DNA from: Microbacterium album
GTDB taxonomy: Bacteria > Actinomycetota > Actinomycetes > Actinomycetales > Microbacteriaceae
Direction of reading: 5' to 3'
Assembly (NCBI RefSeq): GCF_014643695.1
Contig: NZ_BMJY01000001.1
Coordinates: 62,001 to 126,000 of the forward strand
DNA length: 64,000 nt
In this document: positions 17,564 to 25,729 of the stretch, piece by piece
How positions within the stretch are numbered: position 1 is the stretch's first letter
Layout: each line of letters starts with the position of its first letter
Translations under genes and position numbers: made by a program
Notes under the pieces: model-generated
Seen by the model: only the letters and a program-made list of their open reading frames with translations
What the model was told of the DNA's origin: nothing
The model's database searches: none

Positions 17564-17989
17564 ATGAACAAGGAGAAGTTCGACGACTACATCGCGCGCT
17601 TCAACGCGCGCGACGACTCGGCGTTCGACGACTACCTGCACCCGGATCTGCACGTGCAGAACGGAACCCTGGAGTACTGGGGCGTGCAGGCGATGAAGGA
17701 TCATTACGCCGGCATCTGGGACACGTTCACGGAGGAGCTGTTTCCGAGCGACTTCATCGCTTCGGAGACGAACGCCGCGATCCGCATGAAGACCCGGTTC
17801 GTCGCGCAGCGCGACAACGCGGCGTCGCTGTTCGGTCCCGTGGCCAAGGGCGACCGATTCGAGTTCCTCGGCGTCATCTCCTACCGGATCGCGCCCGATG
17901 GCCGGTTCTCCGACATCCTCGTGGCGGCCGCGTCGTTCCGCGCCGTTCGAGCGGACGGCACGGCCGCCGAGCTCGGCACTCCCCACTGA
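17564..17989 (+). CDS. NTF2-fold/SnoaL-like protein
   Basis: A 141-residue NTF2-like protein (KFDDYIARFNARDDSAFDDY start, typical of SnoaL-like polyketide cyclases, ester hydrolases and isomerases). It is the last gene of the rightward operon; GAGGAG lies before ATG at 17564, 13 bases after the hydrolase stop. A role as isomerase, hydratase or accessory is inferred. A strong bidirectional terminator follows. Confidence 0.85.
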   Translation: MNKEKFDDYIARFNARDDSAFDDYLHPDLHVQNGTLEYWGVQAMKDHYAGIWDTFTEELFPSDFIASETNAAIRMKTRFVAQRDNAASLFGPVAKGDRFEFLGVISYRIAPDGRFSDILVAAASFRAVRADGTAAELGTPH

Positions 17990-17999
17990 GCCGCCGCTG

Positions 18000-18047
18000 A
18001 TCGACGAAGAAGCCCGGCCCCGAGAGGGGCCGGGCTTCTTCGTCGAT
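18000..18047. terminator. Bidirectional terminator between convergent genes
   Basis: A perfect 22-bp inverted repeat (18000-18021, 18026-18047) with a 4-base GAGA loop lies between the rightward NTF2 gene and the leftward binding-protein gene. The stop of the latter starts on its last base. Stem ends carry A and T runs on both sides, so it should work in both directions. Confidence 0.9.
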
Positions 18048-19180
18048 CACTTGCCCCAGGACTCAAGGAACAGCGCCCGGTAGTCGACGCTGCCCTCGTA
18101 CGGGCCCGACTCCGGGAGGTTGCGTGCCGCGTCCACCACCTGGATGGACTGACCGATGAACGCCGGGGCCTGTCCGTTTCGCACGCGGATCGCGGTGTCG
18201 ACCGATCCCCAGCCTTGCCAGCCGTTGCCCATGGCCACCGTGGCGGTGATTCCGGGCTGGCCGTTGCGAATCATGTCGATGGCGCCGTCGCCCCCGAAGC
18301 CACCGATGACGGTGAGTTGGTCCGCGAAGCCGGCCTGGCTCACCGCCGCTGCCAGCCCGGTCTCGAGGTAAGAGTCCGTCGGCACGATGAGGCTGTTCGC
18401 ATCCGGGTTGTCCAGCAGAGCGCTGGTGACCTTCTGCAGGTAGGAGTTGTTCGCCGTCTCGGGATCGGAGACGTCGATCACGGCGAGCACCTCACCGCCG
18501 AGCTCGGCGGTGTGCTCCTCGAACGCCTCGGTGATCCACGGCCCCCAGGCGTTCGTCGTGGAGTTGATGACGATTGCCTTCACGTCGCCGTCGTTCTTGC
18601 CGTACACGTAGTCCGCCATCAGCTCCCCGAAGACATGGAAGAAGCTGCTCTGCATGTCGGGGAGCCAGAGGCGCTCACTGTCCCACACCTGGGGATCGCA
18701 GTCGTCGACGCCGCCGCCGCCCACGATCGTGACACCGGCGGCCTTCGCCTCCGCGAACGCCGCTGCAGCAGCGCCGCAGCTGATGCCGATCGGGACGAGG
18801 ACGTCGGCACCGCCGGCGATCGCCTGTCGGATCGCCGTGGCGAAGCCTTCTGGGTTGAGCTTGCCGTCGACGATCTGCCCGGACCAGCCGGCTGCCTCGG
18901 CGGCCTCCACGACGGCGACCGACGGGAGGTGGCAGCTCGCCAGCTGCTCACCGCACGACATGACGTAGAGTTTGAGCCCCTCCTCCGGGCTGGTCGGCTC
19001 GAGATCCTCGAGGGTAGAACCGATGCCGGTGTATGCGCGCTCGAGCGCTTCCTGGGCCTCGACGCTCGCGACGGCGTCGTCCGCACCGGGAGCGTCCGCC
19101 TCCTCGGTGCTGCATGCGGCGAGAGCCAGCGATGCGACGGCGAGTGCCGCGATGGATGCCGTGAACCTGCGTGCGATCAC
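18047..19180 (-). CDS. Ribose-type solute-binding lipoprotein (paralogue 1)
   Basis: A 377-residue binding protein with a short signal ending in LAAC (Cys23). It is closely related to the protein at 22046-23197, with long shared stretches such as IVDGKLNPEGFATAIRQAIA. It carries paired Cys residues (MSCGEQLASC), plus GISCG and VDDCD, which match in the paralogue and may form disulfides. GTG at 19180 is chosen, with AGGAGG upstream. It lies after the permease gene and behind its own terminator and leader, so it seems to be transcribed separately. It would deliver a solute, not necessarily a sugar, to the importer next door. Confidence 0.9.
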   Translation of the reverse strand: MIARRFTASIAALAVASLALAACSTEEADAPGADDAVASVEAQEALERAYTGIGSTLEDLEPTSPEEGLKLYVMSCGEQLASCHLPSVAVVEAAEAAGWSGQIVDGKLNPEGFATAIRQAIAGGADVLVPIGISCGAAAAAFAEAKAAGVTIVGGGGVDDCDPQVWDSERLWLPDMQSSFFHVFGELMADYVYGKNDGDVKAIVINSTTNAWGPWITEAFEEHTAELGGEVLAVIDVSDPETANNSYLQKVTSALLDNPDANSLIVPTDSYLETGLAAAVSQAGFADQLTVIGGFGGDGAIDMIRNGQPGITATVAMGNGWQGWGSVDTAIRVRNGQAPAFIGQSIQVVDAARNLPESGPYEGSVDYRALFLESWGK

Positions 19181-19240
19181 AGTGGGTTGCCTCCTGAGTA
19201 GGCGGCGACGTCGTCCCTCCGGGCTGGCAACGCCGCCGCA
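19181..19240 (-). promoter_or_regulatory. Leader/operator element shared with the paralogous binding-protein gene
   Basis: Upstream of the GTG start lies an inverted repeat GGCGGCG (19201-19207) and CGCCGCC (19231-19237). The same arrangement, 20-21 bases from the start codon, occurs upstream of the paralogue at 23198-23256, and a stretch GTGCGGC-GCGT-GCCA is shared. It may be a regulator site or a leader RNA stem; this is inference from conservation within the window. Confidence 0.4.
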
Positions 19241-19361
19241 CGTGCGCTTCATCGCGCGCGCGTGATCAGTCAATCTGTCCCGGGTGAGACCGGCCAGTGC
19301 ACGAAGACGATAAGACCTATCGTCGCCGGGGGTGTGGCCACGGGTGAAGCTTTGAGACCGA

Positions 19362-19403
19362 GAGGAGGGAAGCCCGTCGTCTCCGCGCCGGGCTTCCCTC
19401 CTC
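19362..19403 (-). terminator. Terminator after the importer permease gene
   Basis: A 15-bp perfect inverted repeat (19362-19376, 19389-19403) with a 12-base loop lies 10 bases past the permease stop codon. It separates the ATPase/permease transcript from the downstream binding-protein gene. Confidence 0.8.
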
Positions 19404-19413
19404 GTTCAGGCCT

Positions 19414-20451
19414 CTACGATCCCTGGCGCTTGCGCCTGCCCAGGTACGTCGACAGACTGACCGCGGTCAGCAGGGCCAGGCCGTTGAAGACCGACGACGC
19501 CCAGCCGCTGGCGCCGGAGAGCGCGAGGCCGCTGACCGCCACCGAGACGAAGATCGCGCCGATCACGGTGCCGGCAACGTTGAAGAAGCCGGGCCGGATC
19601 GCGGTCGCGCCGAGGAACACGGCGGCCAGCGCCGGGAACAGCAGAGCGTTGCCGTCCGAGGCGCCCGCGCTTCCCATGCGGGCGAGCTGAAGCACACCCG
19701 CTCCGCCCGCGATCGTGCCGGCGATGATGAAGCTCCACCACACGTTCTTCGTGACCGGCACGCCGACGAGCTTCGCGGCCGTGGCACTGGAGCCGATCGC
19801 ATACAGCGAGCGCCCGAACGGCGTGTGCGTGAAGAAGTACCACGCGACCGCTGCGACAGCGAGCGTGATGAAGAACACGACCGGCAGGCCGAACCAGCGC
19901 GTCGAGCCGAACACGAAGATCGCCGGGTCGATCCCGCTGATAATGGTCTGACCTCCGGTGTACCAGATCGTGATGCCGCCGAGCAGCATGCCCATACCCA
20001 GTGTCGTGACGAACGGACTCATCCCAAGACGGGTGACGAGGAAGCCGTTCACCGTGCCGATGAGGGTTCCGACCAGGATGGGGATGATGATCGCGAGGGG
20101 CAGGGGGAGCCCCCAGTGCGCCATGAGTCCCGCACACAGGACTTGGGCGACGGCGGCGGTGGCGCCGAGGGAGAAGTCGAAGTAGCCGCAGACCAGGGGG
20201 AACAGTGCGGCGATGGCCACGAGCGCGACGACGGCCTGGCTTCCCAGGATCACGTTGAGGTTGTTGACCGTGGGGAAGGCCGACGAGGACGGGGGGAAGA
20301 ATGCGAAGAACGCGAACACCAGCACGGTGAGCAGCGGCATCGCGTAGCGCTCAAGCAGCTTCAGCGCGGAGGGTGTGCGCTGAACGGGGATCGACACGGT
20401 CGCCGTGGACGCGGTGCTTCCGTTGGTGGTGGTCTGGGGGCTGTTGGTCAT
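19414..20451 (-). CDS. Ribose/galactose-type ABC importer permease
   Basis: A 345-residue integral membrane protein of the RbsC/MglC family with about 9-10 transmembrane helices. It has the family segment VNGFLVTRLGMSPFVTTLGM and the C-terminal GTVIGAIFV. It forms the membrane channel of a CUT2-type importer with the ATPase encoded just upstream. ATG at 20451 overlaps the ATPase stop (ATGA). A long, hydrophilic, Thr-rich N-terminus precedes the first helix. Substrate cannot be read from the sequence; this family also includes transporters for non-sugar compounds. Confidence 0.93.
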   Translation of the reverse strand: MTNSPQTTTNGSTASTATVSIPVQRTPSALKLLERYAMPLLTVLVFAFFAFFPPSSSAFPTVNNLNVILGSQAVVALVAIAALFPLVCGYFDFSLGATAAVAQVLCAGLMAHWGLPLPLAIIIPILVGTLIGTVNGFLVTRLGMSPFVTTLGMGMLLGGITIWYTGGQTIISGIDPAIFVFGSTRWFGLPVVFFITLAVAAVAWYFFTHTPFGRSLYAIGSSATAAKLVGVPVTKNVWWSFIIAGTIAGGAGVLQLARMGSAGASDGNALLFPALAAVFLGATAIRPGFFNVAGTVIGAIFVSVAVSGLALSGASGWASSVFNGLALLTAVSLSTYLGRRKRQGS

Positions 20452-22049
20452 GCGTTCGGCTCCGTCTTGTCAGCGGGGTCGGCGGGGGAGGTGGGGCGTT
20501 CGCGCAGGACCAGCCGGTTCAGGCCGTCCACGTCGAGTTCTCCGGCCTGCACCTCGGCGGTGATCTTGCCGCGCGAGAGCACGAGCGTCCGGTCGGCCAG
20601 GGCGTTGATCTCGGAAAGGTCGCTCGAGGCGACGATCACGGCGCAGCCGCGGGACGCCGCCTCACGGATGAGCGCATAGATGTCGGCGCGGCTCATGACG
20701 TCCACACCCTGTGTCGGCTCATCCAGCAGCAGCACCCGCGGTGCCCGGTTCAGCCATCGCGCGATGATGGTCTTCTGCTGATTGCCTCCCGACATCGACG
20801 ACAGCAGCGCGTCGGGTCCGGCCGTCTTGATCCCGAACTCCGCGATCAGCCTGCGAGCGGCGTCTCGCTCGCGCTTCCGCGGCATCCACCCGCCGGACCA
20901 GTTCTCTTTGAGCCGGGCCACCGAGATGTTCTCGCTCACGGACTGGTCCGCGAACGCCGCCTCCCGCGCACGGTCCTCCGGAACGAGGGCGACACCGGCC
21001 GCGACCGCCTGACTGACGCATGACGGCGCGTAGCGCTTCCCCTCGAGGGTCATGTCGCCGGAGGACGGCGCGAACTCGCCGAAAAGTGTCTTGAGCACCG
21101 AGGATCGACCGGACCCGACCAGCCCCGTCAGCCCCAGGATCTCGCCGTGATGGACGTCGAAGCTCACCCCCTTCACGGGACCCGAGCGCAGGTTCTTCAC
21201 GCTCAGCACCACCTCGGTGCGGGCATGCGACGCCTGGCCCGTAGGGCGCAGCGCGGCGACCGAGCGGCCGGCCATGAGCTCGATGAGCTGCTCCTCGCTC
21301 GGTGCGGCGTCGACGAGAGCTCCCGCCACGCGTCCGTCGCGGTAGACCGTGAAGTCGTGCGCGACGGAGAGCACCTCGCGCAGGCGGTGGCTCACGATGA
21401 TCACGGTCTGCCCGGCCTCGGCTCGGCGCCGCACCTGATCCAGGAGCAGCTCGGATTCGTGGGCGGCGAGGCGCGCGGTGGGCTCGTCGAGGACGAGGAT
21501 GCGCTCCTGACCGCTCGTCTGGCCCTGGAGCGCGCGAGCGATGGCGACCATCGTCTGGTCCGACGGCCGAAGCGTGTTGATGGGCTGGGACGGATCCAGC
21601 TTCAACTCGTACTCCTCGAGCAGCGCTCGCACGTGGTGTCGTAGCGCGCGCCAGTCGATGCCCCCGCCGCGACGCGGATAGCCGCTGTCGAGGGCGAAGT
21701 TCTCCTCGATGGAGAGCTCGTTGAACAGTCCGAGGTCCTGATGGACGAACCGCAATCCTGCGTCCTGCGCGGTCGTCGGACTGTAGTGCGAGAGATCGTA
21801 GGCGCGCCCGAAGATCTCGAGCTCGCCGGCGTCGGCGGTGTAGACGCCGGCGAGGATCTTGATCGTCGTGCTTTTCCCGGACCCGTTTCCGCCGAGGAGC
21901 GCGTGGACCGTGCCCCGGCGCACTGCCAACGACGCCTTGTTCAGGGCACGCGTGCCGGCGAAGTCCTTGTCCAAGTCCCGCAGACGCAATGCGAGGGAGC
22001 CCGCGGGGACGGCGGCAGCCGCCCCCGCGGGCGAGGTCACGGAGGTCAC
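20448..22049 (-). CDS. Ribose/galactose-type ABC importer ATP-binding protein (two ABC domains)
   Basis: A 533-residue MglA/RbsA-type ATPase with tandem ABC domains. Domain 1 has Walker A GGNGSGKST and Walker B ILVLDEPTARL, but its signature is TLRPSDQ instead of LSxxQ. Domain 2 has a P-loop-like GLVGSGRSS and an intact MSGGNQQK signature, as is normal for the second domain of this family. The start is GTG at 22049, overlapping the stop of the upstream binding protein (GTGA). It powers import through the permease at 19414-20451. Confidence 0.92.
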   Translation of the reverse strand: MTSVTSPAGAAAAVPAGSLALRLRDLDKDFAGTRALNKASLAVRRGTVHALLGGNGSGKSTTIKILAGVYTADAGELEIFGRAYDLSHYSPTTAQDAGLRFVHQDLGLFNELSIEENFALDSGYPRRGGGIDWRALRHHVRALLEEYELKLDPSQPINTLRPSDQTMVAIARALQGQTSGQERILVLDEPTARLAAHESELLLDQVRRRAEAGQTVIIVSHRLREVLSVAHDFTVYRDGRVAGALVDAAPSEEQLIELMAGRSVAALRPTGQASHARTEVVLSVKNLRSGPVKGVSFDVHHGEILGLTGLVGSGRSSVLKTLFGEFAPSSGDMTLEGKRYAPSCVSQAVAAGVALVPEDRAREAAFADQSVSENISVARLKENWSGGWMPRKRERDAARRLIAEFGIKTAGPDALLSSMSGGNQQKTIIARWLNRAPRVLLLDEPTQGVDVMSRADIYALIREAASRGCAVIVASSDLSEINALADRTLVLSRGKITAEVQAGELDVDGLNRLVLRERPTSPADPADKTEPNA

Positions 22050-23197
22050 TTGCCCCACGCCTCGAGGAACTTCGACTTCCAGTCGATGCTGCCGTCGTAC
22101 GGTCCCGACTCCGGCAGGTTGCGATCCTGGTCGACGACCTGGATCGACTGGCCGATGTAGGCCGGATCCTGGCCATTGAGGATCCGAATAGCGGTATCGA
22201 TCGAGCCCCAGGCCTCCCAGACCTGCGCGACACCCACCGTGGCGGTGATCCCGGGCTGGCCTTCGCGGATCATGTCGATCGCCCCCTCCGAGCCCCAGAC
22301 ACCGATGACGGTCAGCTGGTCGGCGTATCCCGCCTGCGTGATCGCAGCAGCCAGGCCCGTGGTGAGCATCCCATCCGTGGGGACGGTGAGAGTGTTGACC
22401 TCGGGGTTTGCCAGGAGCGCGCTCGTGACCTTCTGCAGATACGAGCCGTCCGCGATCTCGGGGTCGGACACGTCGATGACCTCGACCACCTCGCCGCCGC
22501 CGAGCTCCTCGAGTCGGCCCTCGAATGCCTCGGTGATCCACCCGCCCCACACGTTCGTGCTCTGGTTGAGGACGATCGCCTTGACGTCGCCGTCGCTCTT
22601 GCCGAAGGCGTACTCCGCCTTCACATGGCCGATCGTGTGGAAGATCGTCGGCGCTACGGGGTTCTCCAACCAAAGCCGCTCCGAGTCCCAGACCTTCGGG
22701 TCGCAGTCGTCCACTCCGCCGCCGCCCACGATGGTCACGCCGGCGGCCTTCGCCTCCGCGAAGGCAGACGCTGCTGCACCGCAGCCGATGCCAACAGGGA
22801 CGAGCACATCGGCGCCGCCCGCGATGGCCTGGCGGATCGCCGTCGCGAAGCCCTCGGGATTGAGCCTGCCGTCGACGATCTGCGCGTTCCAGCCGGCCGA
22901 GCGCGCGGCGTCGACCATTGCCGCGGCGGGCGTGCTGCACGTCGGGACCTGCTCGCCGCAGGACATCACGTAGAAGTTGACTCCCTCCGGCGGAGTGGCG
23001 GGCTCGAGGTCCTCGAGCGTCGATCCGACGCCCTCGTACGCCCGATCGAGCGCCGCCTGCGCTTCGTCGCTGATCTCGACAGCGGGGGTGGAATCGTCAT
23101 TCGCCGCGGCTGGCGGCTCGTCGCTGCTGCAGCCAGCGAGCGTGAGCGCTGTCAGGGCGAGTGCTGCCACGGTCGCCGTGAACCTCGGGTTGATCAC
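22046..23197 (-). CDS. Ribose-type solute-binding lipoprotein (paralogue 2)
   Basis: A 383-residue lipoprotein with lipobox Cys23 (LAGC), paralogous to the protein at 18047-19180. It shares the unusual Cys set (MSCGEQVPTC, GIGCG, VDDCD). It is the first gene of the importer operon: binding protein, ATPase, permease. GTG at 23197 has an AGGAGG site. One operon having a dedicated binding protein and a second copy behind the terminator suggests duplication to widen the substrate range or change affinity. Confidence 0.92.
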   Translation of the reverse strand: MINPRFTATVAALALTALTLAGCSSDEPPAAANDDSTPAVEISDEAQAALDRAYEGVGSTLEDLEPATPPEGVNFYVMSCGEQVPTCSTPAAAMVDAARSAGWNAQIVDGRLNPEGFATAIRQAIAGGADVLVPVGIGCGAAASAFAEAKAAGVTIVGGGGVDDCDPKVWDSERLWLENPVAPTIFHTIGHVKAEYAFGKSDGDVKAIVLNQSTNVWGGWITEAFEGRLEELGGGEVVEVIDVSDPEIADGSYLQKVTSALLANPEVNTLTVPTDGMLTTGLAAAITQAGYADQLTVIGVWGSEGAIDMIREGQPGITATVGVAQVWEAWGSIDTAIRILNGQDPAYIGQSIQVVDQDRNLPESGPYDGSIDWKSKFLEAWGK

Positions 23198-23275
23198 AGT
23201 TGCCTCCTGGTGTCGGCGGCAGTGTCCACACCATCAGGGTGGCTACGCTGCCGCACGGGTGCCGCACGGCACCCC
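23198..23275 (-). promoter_or_regulatory. Importer operon leader with inverted repeats
   Basis: The region upstream of the importer operon has a CGGCAG/CTGCCG repeat (23217-23222, 23248-23253), in the same position as the repeat before the paralogous gene at 19.2 kb. It also has a GGGTGCC/GGCACCC hairpin (23257-23274). These are candidate operator or leader structures, and the second could also end the leftward TetR transcript. Confidence 0.4.
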
Positions 23276-23376
23276 TGCCGGTAGTCAACTTGGCTTGGGC
23301 CTACCATGACCACATCCACCCGGCGATAGAAGCCATCGTGAACCGGGATGGCCTGGCTTCGACAGCGGCTCGCCGC

Positions 23377-24021
23377 TCAGCCGGGAGGAGTGAGCAGCAG
23401 CATCCGGCACAGCGCGGGGACGCGCTCATCCAGGTCATCGGGGCCGAGGGCGCCGGTCGCGCGGAACTCGGCCCCGAACGCGACGTCCCAGGATACGGCT
23501 TCGAACGACATCGCGAACGCCGAGCGTACGGCCGCCGCCCGGTCGGGGTGAGGGAAATCCGCGGCGCGATCGAGCAAACGCGCCGTGAACGCGTCGGACA
23601 TCGCCTCGACAGCCCGCGCTCCGCTCGCGCGCAGCGTGGGGTCCACCGCGGCCCGGAGGATCGCGGCGCGCACGATCGGAGCATGCCGGCGAAAGTGCGC
23701 GAAGAGCAATTGCACGGCGCGCTCCACCAGAACGGCCGTCGGTAGCTCATCCCACTCACGCGCCGGGGCGAACATCGCGCGGACCTCGTCGAGCAGGCCA
23801 GCCATGGCGTGGTCATGCACGGCGAGCACGAGAGCGTCCTTGTCGCGGAACCGAGTGTAGACGGCACCGGCCGAGACACCGGAGCGGCGGCACACCTCGG
23901 CGATCGTAAACCCGTCGTAGCCGTTCTCTGCGAACACCGCGCGCCCGGCATCGAGGATGCGCTGAAGCGTGAGGTGCGATCGCGCCTGGCGAGGGGGTCG
24001 CAGCCCCGGGCTGGTTGCCAT
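23377..24021 (-). CDS. TetR family transcriptional regulator
   Basis: A 214-residue regulator with an N-terminal HTH (FTIAEVCRRSGVSAGAVYTRF, residues about 38-58) and an alpha-helical ligand-binding C-terminus. It is divergent from the O-demethylase gene, with an 18-bp palindrome in between that is a likely target. TetR proteins of this type release DNA on binding small hydrophobic ligands. It is transcribed towards the importer operon. Confidence 0.92.
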   Translation of the reverse strand: MATSPGLRPPRQARSHLTLQRILDAGRAVFAENGYDGFTIAEVCRRSGVSAGAVYTRFRDKDALVLAVHDHAMAGLLDEVRAMFAPAREWDELPTAVLVERAVQLLFAHFRRHAPIVRAAILRAAVDPTLRASGARAVEAMSDAFTARLLDRAADFPHPDRAAAVRSAFAMSFEAVSWDVAFGAEFRATGALGPDDLDERVPALCRMLLLTPPG

Positions 24022-24075
24022 GCGGAAGAGTCTGTCACTCGACGCGAAGCATGCCTGGTATCGCCGACACCGATT

Positions 24076-24093
24076 TCAGAATGTGCGTTCTGA
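24076..24093. promoter_or_regulatory. Candidate TetR operator
   Basis: TCAGAA (24076-24081) and TTCTGA (24088-24093) form a perfect inverted repeat around a 6-base centre. It lies between the divergent TetR (start 24021) and O-demethylase (start 24137) genes. Size and symmetry suit a TetR dimer; binding is inferred. Confidence 0.6.
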
Positions 24094-24136
24094 TTCTACT
24101 CTCGGCGTGAATCCACGTGGACGAAGGAGACCGCAC

Positions 24137-25585
24137 ATGACGTTGCTGTACGCGCACGGATCGGCGCAGAGCCTCGACTCGATGATCAAGGAGGCCGGCG
24201 GCGCGCTGAACCTCCTCCGAGCGCACAAGTACGACCGCCCGGACGCGCCGCCGAAGTTCCGGCCGCAGCAGATCATCCCGGTGATCCCGGGAGAGTTCTC
24301 GCTGTGGGAGCGGGAGACGCGCGCCTGGCGCGAGGGAGTGGCGCTTTTCGACCAAACGCATCATATGGACGGCCTGCTGCTCGCCGGCCCCGACGCGCCT
24401 CAGCTGCTGGGTGAGGTGTCCGCGAACGATCTCAGCGCCTTCGGCCCGGGCACGGCCAAGCAGATCATCGCCGTGAACGATCGCGGTGACCTGATCGGCG
24501 ACGCGATCGTCTTCCATCTCGAGCAGGGCAGGTACGCGATCTACGGTGCCGGGTTCGTGCAGAACTGGATCGCGTTCCACGCGGAGACCGGAGCGTATGA
24601 CGTCGAGATCTCCGCGGACGAGAAGGCACCGGTGTATCCCAACGGGTTCGCGAACGAGCGTCCGGACTTCCGCTATCAGATCCAGGGTCCGCTTGCCGGT
24701 CCGCTGATCGAGAAGCTGAACGGCGGCCCGATCGGCGACGTGAAGTTCTTCCACATGACCGAGATCACCATCGCGGGCCAGCGGTGTCGCGCGTTGCGCC
24801 ACGGCATGGCGGGCGTTCTCGGGCTGGAGATCTGGGGGCCGTATGAGCACCGGGTCGCCGTGCGAGAGGCGATCGTGGAGGCGGGGCGCGAGTTCGGGCT
24901 GTGCCTGGTCGGCGGCGCGGCCTACCTGATCGGCGCCATCGAGTCCGGCTGGTATCAGGCGGTCCTCCCGGGCGTCTACGCGGGGGAGAGCACCCGGGCG
25001 TTCCGAGAGTGGATGCCCGGAAACTACAACGAGGGCATGGTGCGCCTGAGCGGGAGCTTCGCCAGTGAACGAGTCGAGGACTACTACCGCACCCCGTATG
25101 ACGTGGGCTATGGCAAGCTCGTGCACTTCGACCACGACTTCATCGGCCGGGATGCCCTTGTAGCCCGGCGAGAGGAGCCTTCCCTGCGCAAGGTCACGCT
25201 CCGGTGGAACACCGAGGACGCTGCCGCGGTTTTCGCGGACATGCTCACACCCGGGGGGCGGGACGTCCGCTTCCTGCACCTGCCGGTGATGTGCGACAAG
25301 ATGGACAAGCACTACGATCGCCTGACCCTCGACGGCCGCGATGTGGGGAATTCCGCGTACACGGCCTATACCGCCAATGAACGGTCGGTCCTCTCGATGG
25401 CACTCGTCGACGACAGCGTCCAGATCGGCGACGAGGTGGTGATCCACTGGGGCGAGGCGGGCGGCGGCTACGGCCCGCACATGGTGCCGTCCACCGAGAT
25501 CGTTCCGATCCGTGCGGTGGTGAGTCCCGCGCCGTACTCGCGGGTTGCGCGCGAAGACTATCGCGTGGCGGCGCTGCAGTCCTGA
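24137..25585 (+). CDS. Aminomethyltransferase-family protein, LigM/DesA-like tetrahydrofolate-dependent O-demethylase
   Basis: A 482-residue GcvT-fold protein. Length and the N-terminal region (HKYDRPDAPPKFRPQQIIPV and the ALFDQTHHMDGL segment) resemble LigM and DesA, which move the methyl group of vanillate, syringate or 3-O-methylgallate to tetrahydrofolate. Classical GcvT proteins are about 100 residues shorter. ATG at 24137 follows AAGGAG. It is monocistronic, divergent from TetR. The assignment to an O-demethylase subgroup is from general resemblance; a dimethylsulfoniopropionate demethylase (DmdA-like) or other GcvT-type role is possible. Confidence 0.85.
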   Translation: MTLLYAHGSAQSLDSMIKEAGGALNLLRAHKYDRPDAPPKFRPQQIIPVIPGEFSLWERETRAWREGVALFDQTHHMDGLLLAGPDAPQLLGEVSANDLSAFGPGTAKQIIAVNDRGDLIGDAIVFHLEQGRYAIYGAGFVQNWIAFHAETGAYDVEISADEKAPVYPNGFANERPDFRYQIQGPLAGPLIEKLNGGPIGDVKFFHMTEITIAGQRCRALRHGMAGVLGLEIWGPYEHRVAVREAIVEAGREFGLCLVGGAAYLIGAIESGWYQAVLPGVYAGESTRAFREWMPGNYNEGMVRLSGSFASERVEDYYRTPYDVGYGKLVHFDHDFIGRDALVARREEPSLRKVTLRWNTEDAAAVFADMLTPGGRDVRFLHLPVMCDKMDKHYDRLTLDGRDVGNSAYTAYTANERSVLSMALVDDSVQIGDEVVIHWGEAGGGYGPHMVPSTEIVPIRAVVSPAPYSRVAREDYRVAALQS

Positions 25586-25729
25586 TGTCGGACTTCTGTC
25601 GCTAGCGAGGTGGCCGCGGGTCCGCCGGTTCGGGGATAGGGGGAGGAGCGGAAGCTGATTCGAAGCAGCCCCGCCCCGCTTCCTTCCCGCCGGGCGCTGC
25701 GACCGCCTCGCTGCTTGTGCGCACCGTGA

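Noticed and set aside
22050..22940. Upstream extension of the importer ATPase frame
   Set aside because: It lies over the binding-protein gene in another frame; the ATPase starts with GTG at 22049 in a 4-base overlap.
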